Assembly (NCBI GenBank): GCA_014529385.2
Contig: CM043954.1
Coordinates: 90,981,747 to 91,045,746 of the forward strand
DNA: 64,000 bases
Origin: Adiantum capillus-veneris
Taxonomy: Eukaryota > Streptophyta > Polypodiopsida > Polypodiales > Pteridaceae
Direction: 5' to 3'
Of this stretch, positions 1 to 12,739 are shown in pieces (position 1 is the stretch's first letter; every line of letters starts with the position of its first letter). Made by a program: the position numbers and the translations under genes. Below the pieces are notes generated by a model. That model did not search any database. It was not told where the DNA came from and saw only the letters and a program-made list of their open reading frames with translations.

Positions 1-1809
1 CACCTTCCCAAGGTAGTATTGTGATACTAGAAAACAATATTCCAATCACGTCAAACCAAGAATATATTTCAAGAATTTGAAAGCAGTATGCAAACTCTTG
101 CATACCATACCCTTGCAAGTGTGCATTTACCAGGCTGTTCTCACCTTTTTTCTTTATATAATATTTTTACTTACTTTTTTCTTTAATATTATTAAAGTTA
201 TCTATTTACCTTTTAAGAAATCACATATACTTCTCCAGGCATATCCCTATCCTCATCCCAGGACTCAGATATCATGTCTCCTCCGCCACGTGTTAAGGCA
301 ATGCCTTTACACAATTTCCAATTCTTATTTTTCTTTATCTTGTGTGGGAAAGGCTCCAAAGATAATCTACTCTAGGTTCATTCTTAATCAATAATCAAAG
401 AAGCAGAGCAAAGGTCAGACTGATGACGACCAATGCGAGATAGCCCATTTAGGTTCCTAGTCTTTCCAAGGTTCCTTTTTACCAAACAATTAGAAGAGAT
501 CCTTAATTAAATCACATCCTCCTCCCTTATTTGATCCCTTCATGGATCCATTTTTCTTACTCCTTTTCTCCTCGACATCAGGTCTACCCAGACTAGGACA
601 ATTTTCAAACGCATCCGCGGGTCTCACCACCCGACCGGGACTCACTCCCATCCAATCCCATTTCAAAGAAATTGAGTGAACCCGATCTAAAAACATAGAC
701 CAATGGTTATCAATCCTAGATGTAAAGGACCAACGCCCGTTGCATCCCACAGGTAAACACCTATGACAGACTTTTCCAAACATGTAAGAAAAAGTTCACA
801 CGTAATCTTCTATGTTATGCTAGGGCTATCTACACCAAATCTTCTTGATAAAGCTTTAATCCTAGTCTAAATTTAGTTTAAGTTACTTGACTTACCTAGT
901 TCATTTTAATCTTTGCTCATAAAAGATTGAAAGAAAACAACGAGTCTTTTGGGAGGCAACATTTTGTCTCGACGTAAGATTCAACTTAACCCCACCTTGG
1001 ACGATTCCCAATTGTTTTCTTTTCATCACATTCCATGTCCATGGGAAATCTCCATGGAAGTGATATGAGTTTTTATGTTCAAGTAACACGATCATGACAT
1101 CCATGAAGCTATCCCCTTACTCCCCCCCATATTGCAATTGCAAAACATATTTGAAAGATTACAAACTTGATTTGAAAGCTCTATAGAAAAAAAAAAGTTA
1201 TATTTATTTCAAGTGTTCTTTTGGTAGAGCAAGGGGTCTTTTGATAGGCTTAAAGAGAGTTTTTTTGGAGTAGCGGGGAGCCAATGAGGGCTTGCCCCAT
1301 GGACATTTTTACAAAGTGAAGCCCTCAGTGTGTGTTGTTTGTCAAGCCGGCCATGGTTTTGGTGCTCGTGTCTATGTAAAGTTTTTTTTGATGAAGTGAA
1401 GCCTACATTGCTCTGTATTGGTGCCGGCTCTTCCCTTTTCCCCCTTCTCTTTCTCTTTCTCTCATCTTTTGCCCACGGTGTTGGCTATGTGGAATTGTGT
1501 GCCAATCGGGACCAGCAGATCTTGTGGGTGGAGAGAGTGAATTAGAGTGTTGGTGTGTGTGGTGAGAGGGTTGAGATGGAAAATGGTGTAGTGTGAGTGC
1601 GGTGTGGTGTTTTGTCGTTCAACCTATGTAAAAAAGGAGGTTTTCTTGTGCAAGTGTGTCATTTGAAGCTGATTTTTGAGTACATTGGGGTGTTGTGTAT
1701 ACCTTGGGCTATATGGAGGCATTTGTTTTGTGTGCCAAGTGTGTTCCCCATTCCCACTTTCCAACACTCTTGTCCACCCAACATGTGGCTTATCAATTGG
1801 CATGCATCT
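1..1809. other. No recognised gene
   Basis: I see no family signature on either strand. One minus-strand open frame (490-783) is listed separately with low confidence. Around 1,400-1,480 the plus strand is rich in C and T. This is probably old, decayed repeat sequence, but that is inference. Confidence 0.4.
490..783 (-). CDS. Small hypothetical open frame, 97 aa
   Basis: An ATG-started frame of 97 codons with a Cys- and Trp-rich first half (it starts MFGKVCHRCLPVGC) and a Lys/Ser-rich tail (EEKRSKKNGSMKG). I recognise no domain. The CxxC-like start could be a broken zinc-binding segment from a transposon protein, but the full ligand set is not visible. There is no clear neighbouring gene and no promoter I could identify. 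It may be chance, or an exon or transposon fragment. Confidence 0.2.
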   Translation of the reverse strand: MFGKVCHRCLPVGCNGRWSFTSRIDNHWSMFLDRVHSISLKWDWMGVSPGRVVRPADAFENCPSLGRPDVEEKRSKKNGSMKGSNKGGGCDLIKDLF

Positions 1810-2186
1810 TAGATGCTTAAAATGTATTTGGTCATACCCTTCTAACTCTAGTACTGATGGTCCTTATTTAGTGGCCATGTTTGGAATTAATTTATCAATC
1901 TTCAAACCCCATTGGTCCACAATGTCAAGTTTCCCAATTTTGATATTGCACTCCATTTTTGTCCATATAGAATGTATCCTATTTGTTGGTTCTAACCTCC
2001 TCCTTGAAGTCCACAATGTGCCACATACTCTTCATTAGGGTCCAGATAAATCAGATCCCCATACATGTTGGTCTTGTATAAGTTCAGTATGTGTTTGAAC
2101 CTCAGAGAGATTAACATCCCTTCTTGAGTACAAAAGGAAGACATCTTGGAGCTTAAGTCAAAGGAAGTCTCAAGAATTTCTTTCAC
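1810..2186 (-). pseudogene. Ty3/gypsy-type gag relic
   Basis: The minus-strand frame 1992-2186 contains FKHILNLYKTNMYG followed by LIYLDPNEEY. The gag relic at 37,979-38,338 has YKHILPFYKTNVHG followed by HVYLDPNEDY, so the two are clearly homologous. The following minus-strand sequence (to about 1,810) is decayed and no long frame survives. The family is inferred from the 35-38 kb copy, where a gag domain and zinc knuckles are visible. No LTR or primer site was found beside this piece. Confidence 0.55.
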
Positions 2187-3122
2187 TACGGTCTAGTAGT
2201 TCCCCTTGATTTATGCTCTCTTTCGTAGATATTCTACTCTAAGTTTCTCAATTATAACCCTGACTTGTGATGACACACCTTGATCTAAGGTACATAAAGA
2301 CCCAAAATACTCAATGAGAACAAATACCTAGCCTTTAGAACTAACACTAGCCCGTTTCAATTTTTGTGATTCCAATTTGGCTTTTGCTCAATATTGATTT
2401 CAATCACTCCTATACAATCAATGGTATATCATTCAGTATATGGATCTACAAATATATACAAGGACTCTTGGTGGGAGAAGAAGAATTTATAGTTGGTATC
2501 CTCTTTGATGCACATCCTCCTCATTTGTAGCCTAAAGACTACCATCATCATCCCCAATGGAGATTTTGAAAGGAGTGCCTGCGGCGTGATGCATGCATAC
2601 AGGGAATGGGAGAAGCAGGAGAGGTTGTGTGTGAGTGGAGCGGAGTGGCCTAAAGTGCCACTCACTTCTTATTGCTTTATGTATATAAATAATAAGGAAA
2701 TTGCATTAGTGAGGTCAGGCAGATGGACATTGGACATCCTACCCATAGCAAAAGCATACATACTTTTAACCCCAGAAAATTCCCAATTAAAGGAAAAAAA
2801 TTCCAATAATTGGGTGCTACTATTAAACTACTATTATGCACAAGAAAATAGGTGAGAGACTCTTAACCTATGTCCACTGGCTCGCTCACTTGTTCTACAT
2901 GTAATCGTTTTGGCTCTAGTGATAGGCAAGTGTATCCACACTAGAGCTTGCATGAAAATCTTGTAGACACATTTATATGGTCTGCATAGCCCCACATGTA
3001 AAACCCCTGGAGGTACTTCCTTGAAATGATCCTTTCAACCTCCCTTATATAGCCCCATGGGCCTCATTCCCAATCCACACTAGCAGTTGGTCCCTTGGGC
3101 TTGGTACTTGACCCACAGGGTT
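2187..3122. other. No recognised gene
   Basis: There are only short open frames with no family signature. Position 3,123 is the start of the target-site duplication of the next element. Confidence 0.4.
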
Positions 3123-3127
3123 TTATG

Positions 3128-3471
<344 letters not shown>

Positions 3472-4044
3472 CCCTCTTTGCAGCTCATAGTGGACATCAA
3501 TAGTGACACCAAGTTGATGAAGAAGGTACCATGGACACCCCAATAGAAGGACCTGGATTACTGGATACACCTCGATGTTGCTCTCCTCAACTTTGTACCT
3601 AAAATTAATGCCATCTTGAGCATCAGTTGCCTTTGTAGAAACTTTGAATTGTAGACCATACTACATCCTGTAATCCCCATTTGTGAACTATGAACACATC
3701 ACGTCCAAGATATAAAACTCCAAGATAATGAATTGTTGGAACACATCCTGTCCATAATCTAACCAACAACAATGAATTGAATTGGTTCCCTGCCAGAAGC
3801 ATGTGCATTGAACTTCGACCTATGTGTCCAAACAGCAATAACTTGAACTCCAACACAAGGGTCCAGATTAATTATAGGGAGCATTGCTTGCCCCTCTCTG
3901 CCACTCACAAGCCTCTCTCTAGTTGAAGCTAGTGGTGACACCGATCTTCATGTGACTAGAAGGCGGGAGTCCGTGCTAGTGTAGTCACCACCACATCACC
4001 AGCCTCCTTGTTGTCCTTCCTGAGTCACTATCATTGCTTTCCTC

Positions 4045-4730
4045 CTATTGCTTGCTTTTACCTTTGTCTTTGTCTTTGGATTTGCAATCCTTTGTAGAAT
4101 CTTTGTCTTTGCCTTTGGATTTGCAATCCTTGGCCAAATGACCACACTTTCCACATTTGCAACAAAGGTACTTTGTTGTCTTTCTAGAATTTGAAGTAGC
4201 AAGTGCTTCACCATGTGCTTCCACTATCTCAAAAATCTGAATTTTGCCTTGAGTTACCAACACGGCTTCCTCCTCAATGAGAAAAGAGATGAGATCATCC
4301 AATTCCAGCTTTTCCTTAGTGAATTTATTCGTAGTTTCCTTGCCACTATTTCATACTCTTGAGGAAACTTCGTGAAAACAAAGCAACTAATTGGATACTT
4401 GTCAGTGCACTTTTCATAGATGATAGTTGATCATGAATAACTTTAGTCTTCATAAGAAATGATTGCATGGAACCTCCTCGGGGAAAGTGGATGGCAAACA
4501 AATGTCCTAGAAGGGTGATTGCTCACATCATGGAATCCCAATCAAACATACCTAGGACCTTGAACCACATTTCTTGGAAGTCTTCAAGGTCTGAATAGCT
4601 GGAGAAAGGTCCTTTGTAAGGGATTCAGCAATGGCCGACAATGCCTTTTCATTAGCCGCATCCCAATCAACACATGATTTGAGATAATCATCATCTTGAA
4701 GGCGAGTGTATCCGTTGTGGAAATCCCGTG
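4045..4730 (-). pseudogene. Copia-type gag relic with zinc knuckle
   Basis: Two gag landmarks lie in the same minus-strand phase. Near 4,560-4,710 the reading gives DWDAANEKALSAIAESL, the style of copia gag (UBN2-type) capsid regions. At 4045-4302 a zinc knuckle CCKCGKCGHLAKDC fits C-x2-C-x4-H-x4-C and is followed by a Lys/Asp/Ser-rich tail. The stretch between them is frameshifted and has stops. Gag would form the particle and bind RNA. No pol follows it: the 3' LTR comes 570 bp later. The gene is certainly broken. Confidence 0.8.
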
Positions 4731-4974
4731 TGGGACGGCCGTCGACAACATCCCATAAGTCTTAACTATAGGTGCCATCATTTCAAAACGCACACGAGGG
4801 GGGGTAGCGCACTGTTGGGTGCAATGTCTCAACATGCAGGCAGGCAGTGGGAGCCTGTGGATAGCCAACAAGGGGGGGAGGTGGGCTGGGGGGCAGCGTT
4901 TGACAATGTTGCTTCTTCTTCTTCTGCTCCTCTTCTCAGGGCTGCTCCTCCACGCCAAGGTCTTCAAGCTGTAA

Positions 4975-4986
4975 GCTTTGATACCA
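4975..4986 (-). other. Primer binding site, initiator-Met tRNA type
   Basis: The minus strand reads TGGTATCAAAGC directly next to the 5' LTR, with no gap. The copia consensus is TGGTATCAGAGC, so there is one difference. It sets the element's orientation. Confidence 0.9.
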
Positions 4987-5026
4987 TGTCAAAGTTGACG
5001 ATGTGGAAGCATAGATACCAACGGGA

Positions 5027-5098
<72 letters not shown>

Positions 5099-5294
5099 GA
5101 GAATCTTCTGAACCAATCAACCTTGGCAATGAATAACTGAATGTGTATACAATAGAGGCAAGGGGTTTCTTATATAGAAATCCCAATAATTCCGCTACCC
5201 AAGACTTTGACAAATAAGTAAAATAAATATCTAAAAATCAAACTAAATAATGGGATTACATTGGGCAGTTCACTTGAGATGCCTAGATTTAACA
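4987..5294 (-). repeat. 5' LTR of the gag-only element
   Basis: A 308-bp LTR with TG...CA ends on the plus strand, flanked outside by TTATG (5295-5299) and inside by the primer site. It contains a GA microsatellite at about 5025-5102. It is the partner of 3128-3471. Confidence 0.92.
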
Positions 5295-5299
5295 TTATG

Positions 5300-7774
5300 C
5301 CCTTGGCATGACATTACTCCTCCCTTGGAGAAGCATTTTAGTCCTTGAAAACAAGAGTGGTGATACATAATGTGTTCCACACTGGCATCCTTCATCAATC
5401 CAACTGTTCATTTGGCTGGAACATGGTTTTGCGGGAGGTTCAATGAAAGCATGAATAACATCTTGATTTTCCACACTGTTGTTCCTTTGCAACCATCTTG
5501 GTGGAACTGTCTCATATACAACATAGTGTGTAAACTCCATTTAGAACTCACTTGACTATGTGAAAGAAGATATCACAACTAAGATGTACCCAAAAGAGTA
5601 CCTCGTTTCAGTTTCCATGAATGTAACCTGCTAACATAACTCATCAGCCAAGTTGCAATCCTTGACTTGTTATCTTCTCGTATCAGTAAACAACCCCACC
5701 CCCATCGTAACTAGTGTTCAAGGTTGAGAAATTGAATTATACATAAAGAGACTAAACCTAGTCAGAAACATGCTTTAACTTATGGTAAGCAAAATCCAAC
5801 TAAAGCAATATATGCTTTCTAATTGAATTTCTTGGTGCTAACGTACGCACTTTGCATCCTTAATCACAAGATTACACTTTGTAATCTACCTAATCTTCCT
5901 ATCTCCTTGGATACTGATAGTAGCATAACTTTTGTAATCTACCTATCCCCTTGGATACTGACAATAGTGAGGTGTGTGGGATTCCCCACAATTTACAAAT
6001 AGTCTTCCAAACGACTAATAAATGGGGATCACAATGTCATACACTATTTCTAAGGAATCAACAATGACTTGCATAACCATCTTGGTTAAATTGAAAAGAT
6101 CCACAAGCACCCAAACCGAGCCATGACCTCTATTGGTGGTGATTGGTAGATTTAATAGCGATCTCAGAGAGATACTACACATAGAGTGCAAAATGCTTCA
6201 TAAGTAACTACTGTGATGAATATGCATGCCGCTCCAAGTCAGTCTTTGCTAAACACTAGGGCCCATAACACCTACTGTGCATGCATTTAGAAAAAACGGA
6301 TTCGAACCTTCATATCCATGATCATACTTGCCAATACTTATGGAGAATGTGATGCTCCTAGCACACATGAAAGAGGAGTGTAAATAGTCCTGAAAAGAAA
6401 CTAAATACTTTCTACTGCAATCATTTCCAAGCCTTGCTGAAATGTTTGAACCATAATAGAATGTGAAACATAAGTCACTTCTAGGTACATACAATGAAAC
6501 CATTTCATCAACAACTCATATCTTTGCTATATGCATAAACAACCATCCGTTAATGTTGTTTAGCAGTACTTGTATCTTAACACATCATTTTGAGTATCCA
6601 AAAATTTTGGGCCACTGAAAGTGTTTCTGATACCTTGTGCTAAAAATGGTCTATAAAACGGATTTGTCTAGCACCTAGGGACTTTGTTGTGACACATAAT
6701 TGAAATAGTGGATGCTAGTGTGAGTCCCAGAGACTCATATTCTCCACATGTGGAATATGTCTCATGTAAGGATGTCTAAAAAAAGAACACCCTTCAAGTA
6801 CGGGATGTACTTGTGCATGGAGGTAACTGCAAACACTATACAATGGGAGTGAGAGGGACCCTCATTAGCCTTGCTCCACACATGCTAAACTGAACTCTTT
6901 GAGTTCCTAGACCATGTTGTATCCCATGTGACAACATGTGCCAAATAAAACCTACAAGTTGGTCTATAACTGCATAATGCGAAAACTTATTTTGAACACT
7001 ACAACCCAAATTTCTGGGCTCTTACATGACCTTGTCATCTCTCTTCAGAGCAAAAATGGATGAAGACATAGAAATTTATGCATCCGACTTGGAAAGGTAA
7101 ATAAAAACATATTCAAAAAAGTGAACAAAACCAAATCAGATGAGTACGTGGGGGTTGAACATAGTGTTCACTTACCAGTACTACCTAAATTTCTTGCCTG
7201 CAAAGGCCTTTTGGTTAAAATTGACTATGGATGGGTTTCCTAACCTCACTCTTATCTTATTGAAGGCATAGCAAGAACCACGAACATGATTGTCAATCCA
7301 TGGTATGAAGCTAACTTGACTAGTGCATGGAGGCTACAAGAGGGTATCAATCTCTTTAAAAACAACAGGCAACTCGCATATAACACAAGCTACACTCAAA
7401 TGACCTAAGTCATCAAAAGCTAGTCGCTAATCAGCAATCAAACCATGATCGTTACAACATCAAACGAAATCCAAATATTATGAAACTTCTAGGACAAGTA
7501 TATAAGACCTAAGCCACCACATGCTTATGGTCTCAAATCTCACTTTCAATGAGTTGCAAAAAATGCAATTATTAACAGTAGTGAGAATTTTACCTAGTTG
7601 TTTTTGACCCCAAATGCATCTAAATGCTTAGCAATGATGCCTCGATACTCCGCTTATACTTACTTTGTGATTTCTTAGACTAAATTCCTACTTATAATAA
7701 AATTAGGCCGCGGGTCAGTGACGTCAAAATCTATGATTTATCATGTAATGTTTACGCCAATGCGAGCTCTTACC
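5300..7774. other. No recognised gene
   Basis: About 2.5 kb with no coherent open frame or family signature on either strand. Short frames near 5.3-5.5 kb and 6.25-6.5 kb show no motif. It ends at an LTR. Confidence 0.45.
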
Positions 7775-8135
7775 TGTGGTTGCAACGCAACAAACAACAC
7801 TGCAATGTGACAACCGACAAGGGAGATTGAAGCAAGAGAAGGAGAGAAGTGAGCATTGTAAGCTCACGTTGTGTATTTCTTATCCAAAAACTTAATAATA
7901 ACTTTACAAAATCGGATTTTATACCTTAGACAAGGTTTCTTACGTAAAAAACTAATCATCTGGGAGCTCTAATTAAGGATAAATTGATACAATTTGGAAG
8001 CTTATAGCTGTGGCTCATAAATTACAATATCCACTTATTCAATAGGAGTTATAATATTTTTGATTCATCAAAAGAATTGGTGTTTTTACAATAAAGCTCC
8101 CAAAAATTGTTACATGGGTTAGCTTGCTGCTAACA
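7775..8135 (-). repeat. Probable LTR with internal TATA box
   Basis: On the minus strand this segment begins TGTTAGCAGCAAGC immediately after a purine tract and ends CAACCACA, giving TG...CA limits of about 361 bp. The minus strand has GGTATAAAATCC near 7,915, a good TATA box in a position expected for an LTR promoter. I did not find the partner LTR in the window, so the left limit is provisional. Confidence 0.6.
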
Positions 8136-11100
8136 CTCCCCCCTCTTCGACTGTGTCATCCCTTGACACAGTTTCATGGACTGAAGTAATCTTCCGGTTG
8201 ACGGGGCTGGCGAGGCGGTCCTTAAGTGCTTGAAGTGCTTTTTGATATTGGATGCGTCGTTGTTTCTTAGGGACTTGCAAAAACTCAATAGTAACTTTAT
8301 TCTTTAGTTCTATGGCTGAATATCCGATGAATCTTGCAGATAAATTGCTAACCACTGGTTCGAAAATCTTTGTACTCCATGTGAAGAACCCGATGTACAA
8401 AGCTCCTACAAATGTCAACATATTTCTTGATGGCAAGAACATGCATCTGGTAGAGAAGCCTTAAAGGACTTCTTTTGAAGGTTGCCCACTTAAATCATAG
8501 CATAAGCCTTGGTTACCTTCTAGAAAGGACATCCATGGGGCTCTTGCTTGTTCAGGCTCATGAAAAACTTGGATACATGTGAGCAACATGTGGTAGACTT
8601 TAAAAAGCACTGCACACGAGAGGTCAGGGAGGCTCTTGAAGAAGTTCATGGTACCCGTTAGGGTTCTCGCCATGTATTCTTTCGTTGTTGGTCATTGCTT
8701 TGGAGCTGGCAGTTTTGGGTAGTTAAGTCAAGTGGACCTTTTCTTTTTTAGTACTTCATGTGCTTTCCATGTCCTTACCCTTGGTACAGGACAAAATGTT
8801 GGGTCCTTCTGTATTGATTCCGGTGCTCTTGTAAACAAAAGGAGATACCTTGCGTTTTTTGTTGAGCTATTTTTCCTCCATGTGAGGTGGAGAGCATCTA
8901 ACCCTTATTCTTGCATATCCTTGTAGAGTCTTTCTTTTACTTACAAAGCTCCACCTTTATCAAAGGATAAGGAAACAATAGAGTGAAGGACTCTCGACTC
9001 CCAATCCATAGCCGCTTTCCATACAACATCCACTCCTTGAATAATCTGCTCTTTAAGTGCATCTTCTCCAGCTTTAGAGAGTTGGACCATTGGCACTCGT
9101 TCCTTGTCTGTGATTGGTACCTGGAATCGAAAACTTTCTGTCTGCCCTTCAGCTGGTTGTGTTTCTCTTTCTGCAATAGAGATTGATGGTATCTCTACAT
9201 TTGGTTGTTCAGGTGTACCTGCCTCCTCCTGAGTGTCCACATTCCCTTCCCTCAGCAACTAATTGGTTTTTTTCAATTCTTCAATCTCTTTAAGCAACTG
9301 CTCTTCCCTTTGCAATCACATTAGGAAGAGGTCCCTTCTTTGTTCTTGTTCCAGCTTCAACTTAAGTTCCAAGTCTTTGTTTCTCTATTCTAAAGTTTTG
9401 TAAACTTCATCTATCCTCTTGAGTGAAGCTATTGCTAGGTTTTCCCTTATTTTCTTTAGAAATACCACTTGGTCACTGATTTTTTGCTCTTAGTATTGCA
9501 AAGGGGCATTTGCTACATTCAACTGTACTTGCAGCTTTTGCACTGAATGAGTAGTGCTCATAGGTTGTTACTTCAGTCAGCTGTTGGTCCTTTCTTTTAC
9601 ATGCATCCGATAATTTTGTGAGGAGTTCCCCTATTTCTTTCATTTCCTTTTGTTCTTTTTTCTTGATGATTTGGCATTGTTCTACATTGTCCTTGAGCTC
9701 TTTGATTTGGGCTTGAAGATTTTCAATGATATTCATCATGTCTTCAAGCTTGCCTTGGAGAGCATCAATCACTTGTTCAAGTCCTCGAGCTTTAGCATTG
9801 TGGCTAAGAGCTATTGTTTGCATTCTCTCTGTCATTAGCTGCACCTCATTAACTTGGGTGATAACTTCATCCATTTTTTACCACTCTTCGGATTCTGCTT
9901 GAGGCTCTTTAGAAGGTCTAGCCTCATCTTTGGTTTTTTCCTTGGCTGTTCTTGATTGGCTGCCTCCTCTTTTCTCTCGTCTCCTTTTATTTTCCGGCTT
10001 TCATCTGATTGGTTAGTTAATGAAGGGCTTGGAGTAGGAAAAGGCTGATCTTCTTGTTTGGTATTGGCTGAGGATGGTCTTGGAGACATCTCCCCTTGTT
10101 CCCGTTGTGTTTCAATTGGTTTTACAACTTTTGCTTGATGTGGTTGTAGAGCAGTTGACTCTTCTCTAGATTTTCTTTAAGCTTCTAATGCCCCTTGTAC
10201 CTTCAAGGCTTCAGCTTCCGCATACATCCTTTCTAACATGTCCTTTGAACCTTCTTGGCTCTTCTTCTAAGGGTTTTTGGTTCTAGAACCCTTGACTTCC
10301 CTTGGACTCCATAAATCTGGATTCTATCCTCCAACTTGTCTTTTGATCTTGCCTTCTTTTATGGAGGTTCTTCCTGATGGACAACCATTGCCTTTCTTTT
10401 CATTTCTTCTCTTCTTGCACTTTTTTCTTCATTATCCAAAATTTCTTCACTGCTATGGACTTCAGGTGAGCTTTCCCCTGACTCTTCATCTGACTTATAA
10501 TTCCCTTTCTTCTTTGATCTTGTGGCTCATGGAGAGGGCTGAGATGTGATTATCCATGTGTTCTTATCTTGTGTTGGTGGCATGTTATCGGCCATCCCAA
10601 TGACACGATATGCAATTCATGTCAAAACTTCTGGAGCTCCCAAGTATGTTACTCTTCCTTCCTTCTTTGTGCTCTTGAGCACTGTAATAATCACATACTG
10701 AGCATGACTTCAATATTACCTGCGTAATGGTGGTTGCAACAACATGATTTGGGGTAGTGTACCTTGGTGGTTTCTTGGCGAGGAAGTGGAAGTGTTGGTG
10801 ATATAGGCGGGCAGGATCCTCTACTTGCTTTAGCATAAGATTGAAGAAGGTGACGACAACTGTACTCTTTGAGGATGTTCCAGCTGTTTTCCTATCTTTG
10901 GCTCTCATTGTCATACCTTCACTGGGCAGATTTAGTGCTTCAACCACTATGTCTTTGTTGATGACTACTTTGACTTTCTACCCTTGCTGATTTGTGATCT
11001 AGGAAAATCCATCCTCTTTAATTGTTGACAGTAGTTCGTAAGCCCTTTGGAAGGCTACTCCACATGGTTCTTGATCATAAAATTCTTGAAGTCCCAACCT

Positions 11101-11334
11101 CCTGTTGGCTTCTTTTGTAGTTGGCTTAGCTGCTACATCATAGAATTATTTAGGTAGCATTTTCAAATCTACCTGAGTTCCATCTTCACTTTCGAATCTG
11201 TCGGTGAAGACTGTGGTTACTTTGTAGGTTGCTTTGGCCGTTTTCACAAAACTAGGCTCCAACTGATATGGTGGTAACTCTTGCAGTTTTTCTTTTTGGG
11301 TCTTTCTCTTCTTTTCTTTTTCAGAAGCTTGCAT
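8119..11334 (-). pseudogene. Large retroelement-borne frame, unknown family
   Basis: From an ATG at 11334 (MQASEKEKKRK) the same minus-strand phase stays open to 8119 except for nonsense codons: 1,072 codons in all. Only a middle part (9473-9874) is shifted out of phase and back. Visible parts are a basic start, a folded-looking N-terminal third (KVVINKDIVVEALNLPSEG), a Ser/Glu/Lys-rich linker, a strong coiled coil with heptads near 9,590-9,860, a Gln/Glu-rich linker, and a hydrophobic C-terminal part ending in EEGGVLAAS across the polypurine tract. No zinc knuckle, protease, polymerase or integrase is seen. It could be a gag-like or env-like product of a non-autonomous LTR element. I do not recognise the family. 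Confidence 0.6.
8136..8148 (-). other. Polypurine tract
   Basis: The minus strand reads GAAGAGGGGGGAG, directly followed by TGTTAGCAGC. It overlaps the end of the upstream reading frame, where it encodes Glu-Glu-Gly-Gly-Val-Leu. Coding sequence running into the polypurine tract is common at retrotransposon 3' ends. It would prime plus-strand DNA synthesis. Confidence 0.7.
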
Positions 11335-11509
11335 TTCACCTATTAAGAGAATACAATTTCAATCTTATAAAATTCCGCTCTAACATGCCTTGTGTCTGAA
11401 TTGCTGGCAAATGATGTCCATTTTGCTTCAAACCAATTTTGGAGCATGCATAGATGCATAAAAACATGTATAGATCAAAATCATTCAATCCAAAAAAAAT
11501 GCAAGCAAA

Positions 11510-11531
11510 GTAAATAATCGTGATTATTTAC
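11510..11531. repeat. 22-bp palindrome, copy 1
   Basis: Arms GTAAATAATC and GATTATTTAC are perfect inverted repeats around a 2-base centre GT. It is one of three copies spaced 242 and 280 bp apart. Confidence 0.85.
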
Positions 11532-11751
11532 AACATGTGATCTAGATACTCTATATGAAGTGTGAGCTCATTTGAGTGTACTGGGTGGAAATGGTGCCAG
11601 ATTTAGTCTTCACACTATGAAACAATAGATATGAAGGGAGTTTGGGTTTCTGAGATCCATATGTGATCAAACTTGATTGGTGGGCTTGTCACATCATCTA
11701 CTTTGGTCTCATGAGGTAAAAAATGAGAATTGGGCTCATTCTTGCAAAAAT

Positions 11752-11773
11752 GTAAATAATCACGATTATTTAC
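11752..11773. repeat. 22-bp palindrome, copy 2
   Basis: Same arms as the copy at 11510, with centre AC. It is preceded by TTGCAAAAAT. Confidence 0.85.
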
Positions 11774-12031
11774 TTTTGCATCAATTTGAACATTTTTTCT
11801 TGAAAATTGATTCTCGACATGCTATAGACCCTCTGTGTGAGGTATGGGATGTTTTGGATAAAAAATGTGACAAATAACTCAAAATTTAGACTAAAGAGCT
11901 TTTATTGCGTTTTTTGACAAAATCTGAGATTTACTGGACATTTTGGGCTCATATTTGACATGTGACCTGAGATAGATGTCTACAAGTGATGGGTGAAGCA
12001 CAATGATGATTTTTAAATCGTTTGCAAAAAA

Positions 12032-12053
12032 GTAAATAATCACGATTATTTAC
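12032..12053. repeat. 22-bp palindrome, copy 3
   Basis: Identical in its 22 bases to the copy at 11752, and preceded by TTTGCAAAAAA. Confidence 0.85.
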
Positions 12054-12739
12054 AACAATTGAATTTTATACTTGAAATGATAATTTTATGACCTACACAT
12101 CTTTATTACATCTAAAACAAGTCCTAAAATGTGTTTGGTAAGGTTTGATCATGTTGGCATCATTTTGTGCTCTTGTCAACTTTGAATCACCGGTTTTTGT
12201 TACCACTTGGTATGTAGAGATGTTTGGTCACTGTTGAAGCCATGAACTTGTCCGCTACATAGTCTTGATATGTCAAAATTGATACTTTGTAGTCTTCAAG
12301 TTATTTCCTCTTGTTAGAGAGCTTTCCTTGATTGTTTTCTTGAAACCATCTAGGTGCATTGTGTATAGACCTTGTCTAAAAGCTTCCCATGGAGTCAGAA
12401 TTCAATTATGACAAAAACCTAGATTATTTACTTGGGGACCCCCTCGACCCGTGCCAAATGGTCATCTAATGATATGGATGTGTTCTACTATCTAGGGGCA
12501 TGATATAGTTCAAATCTTGTCCAATTCGATTGAGCTGACAGGCCGCTATGGTTGTTTTTGTATTCTAAGAATCTGTACACAGCTAGGATTCTAGGGTTTT
12601 TGTTGGGACCTATACCTGCTACCTGACTGTATAAAAATGTTCCTTGATAAGTTTAGAACGTATCCCTCATGTCTCGTGTGAAATGGCATTGAAAATGGGT
12701 GACTATGGACTCCAAAAATCACGAGAGCCAGGGATTTCA

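Larger units (their letters stand above)
11335..12738. other. Non-coding stretch with dispersed palindromes
   Basis: There is no supported gene. Its main feature is three copies of a palindrome with 10-bp perfect arms GTAAATAATC / GATTATTTAC (11510-11531, 11752-11773, 12032-12053), each preceded by an A-rich GCAAAAA-like stretch. It lies between the large minus-strand frame and hAT copy 1. It may be the 5' regulatory or leader part of the first, or subterminal sequence of the second. Confidence 0.5.
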
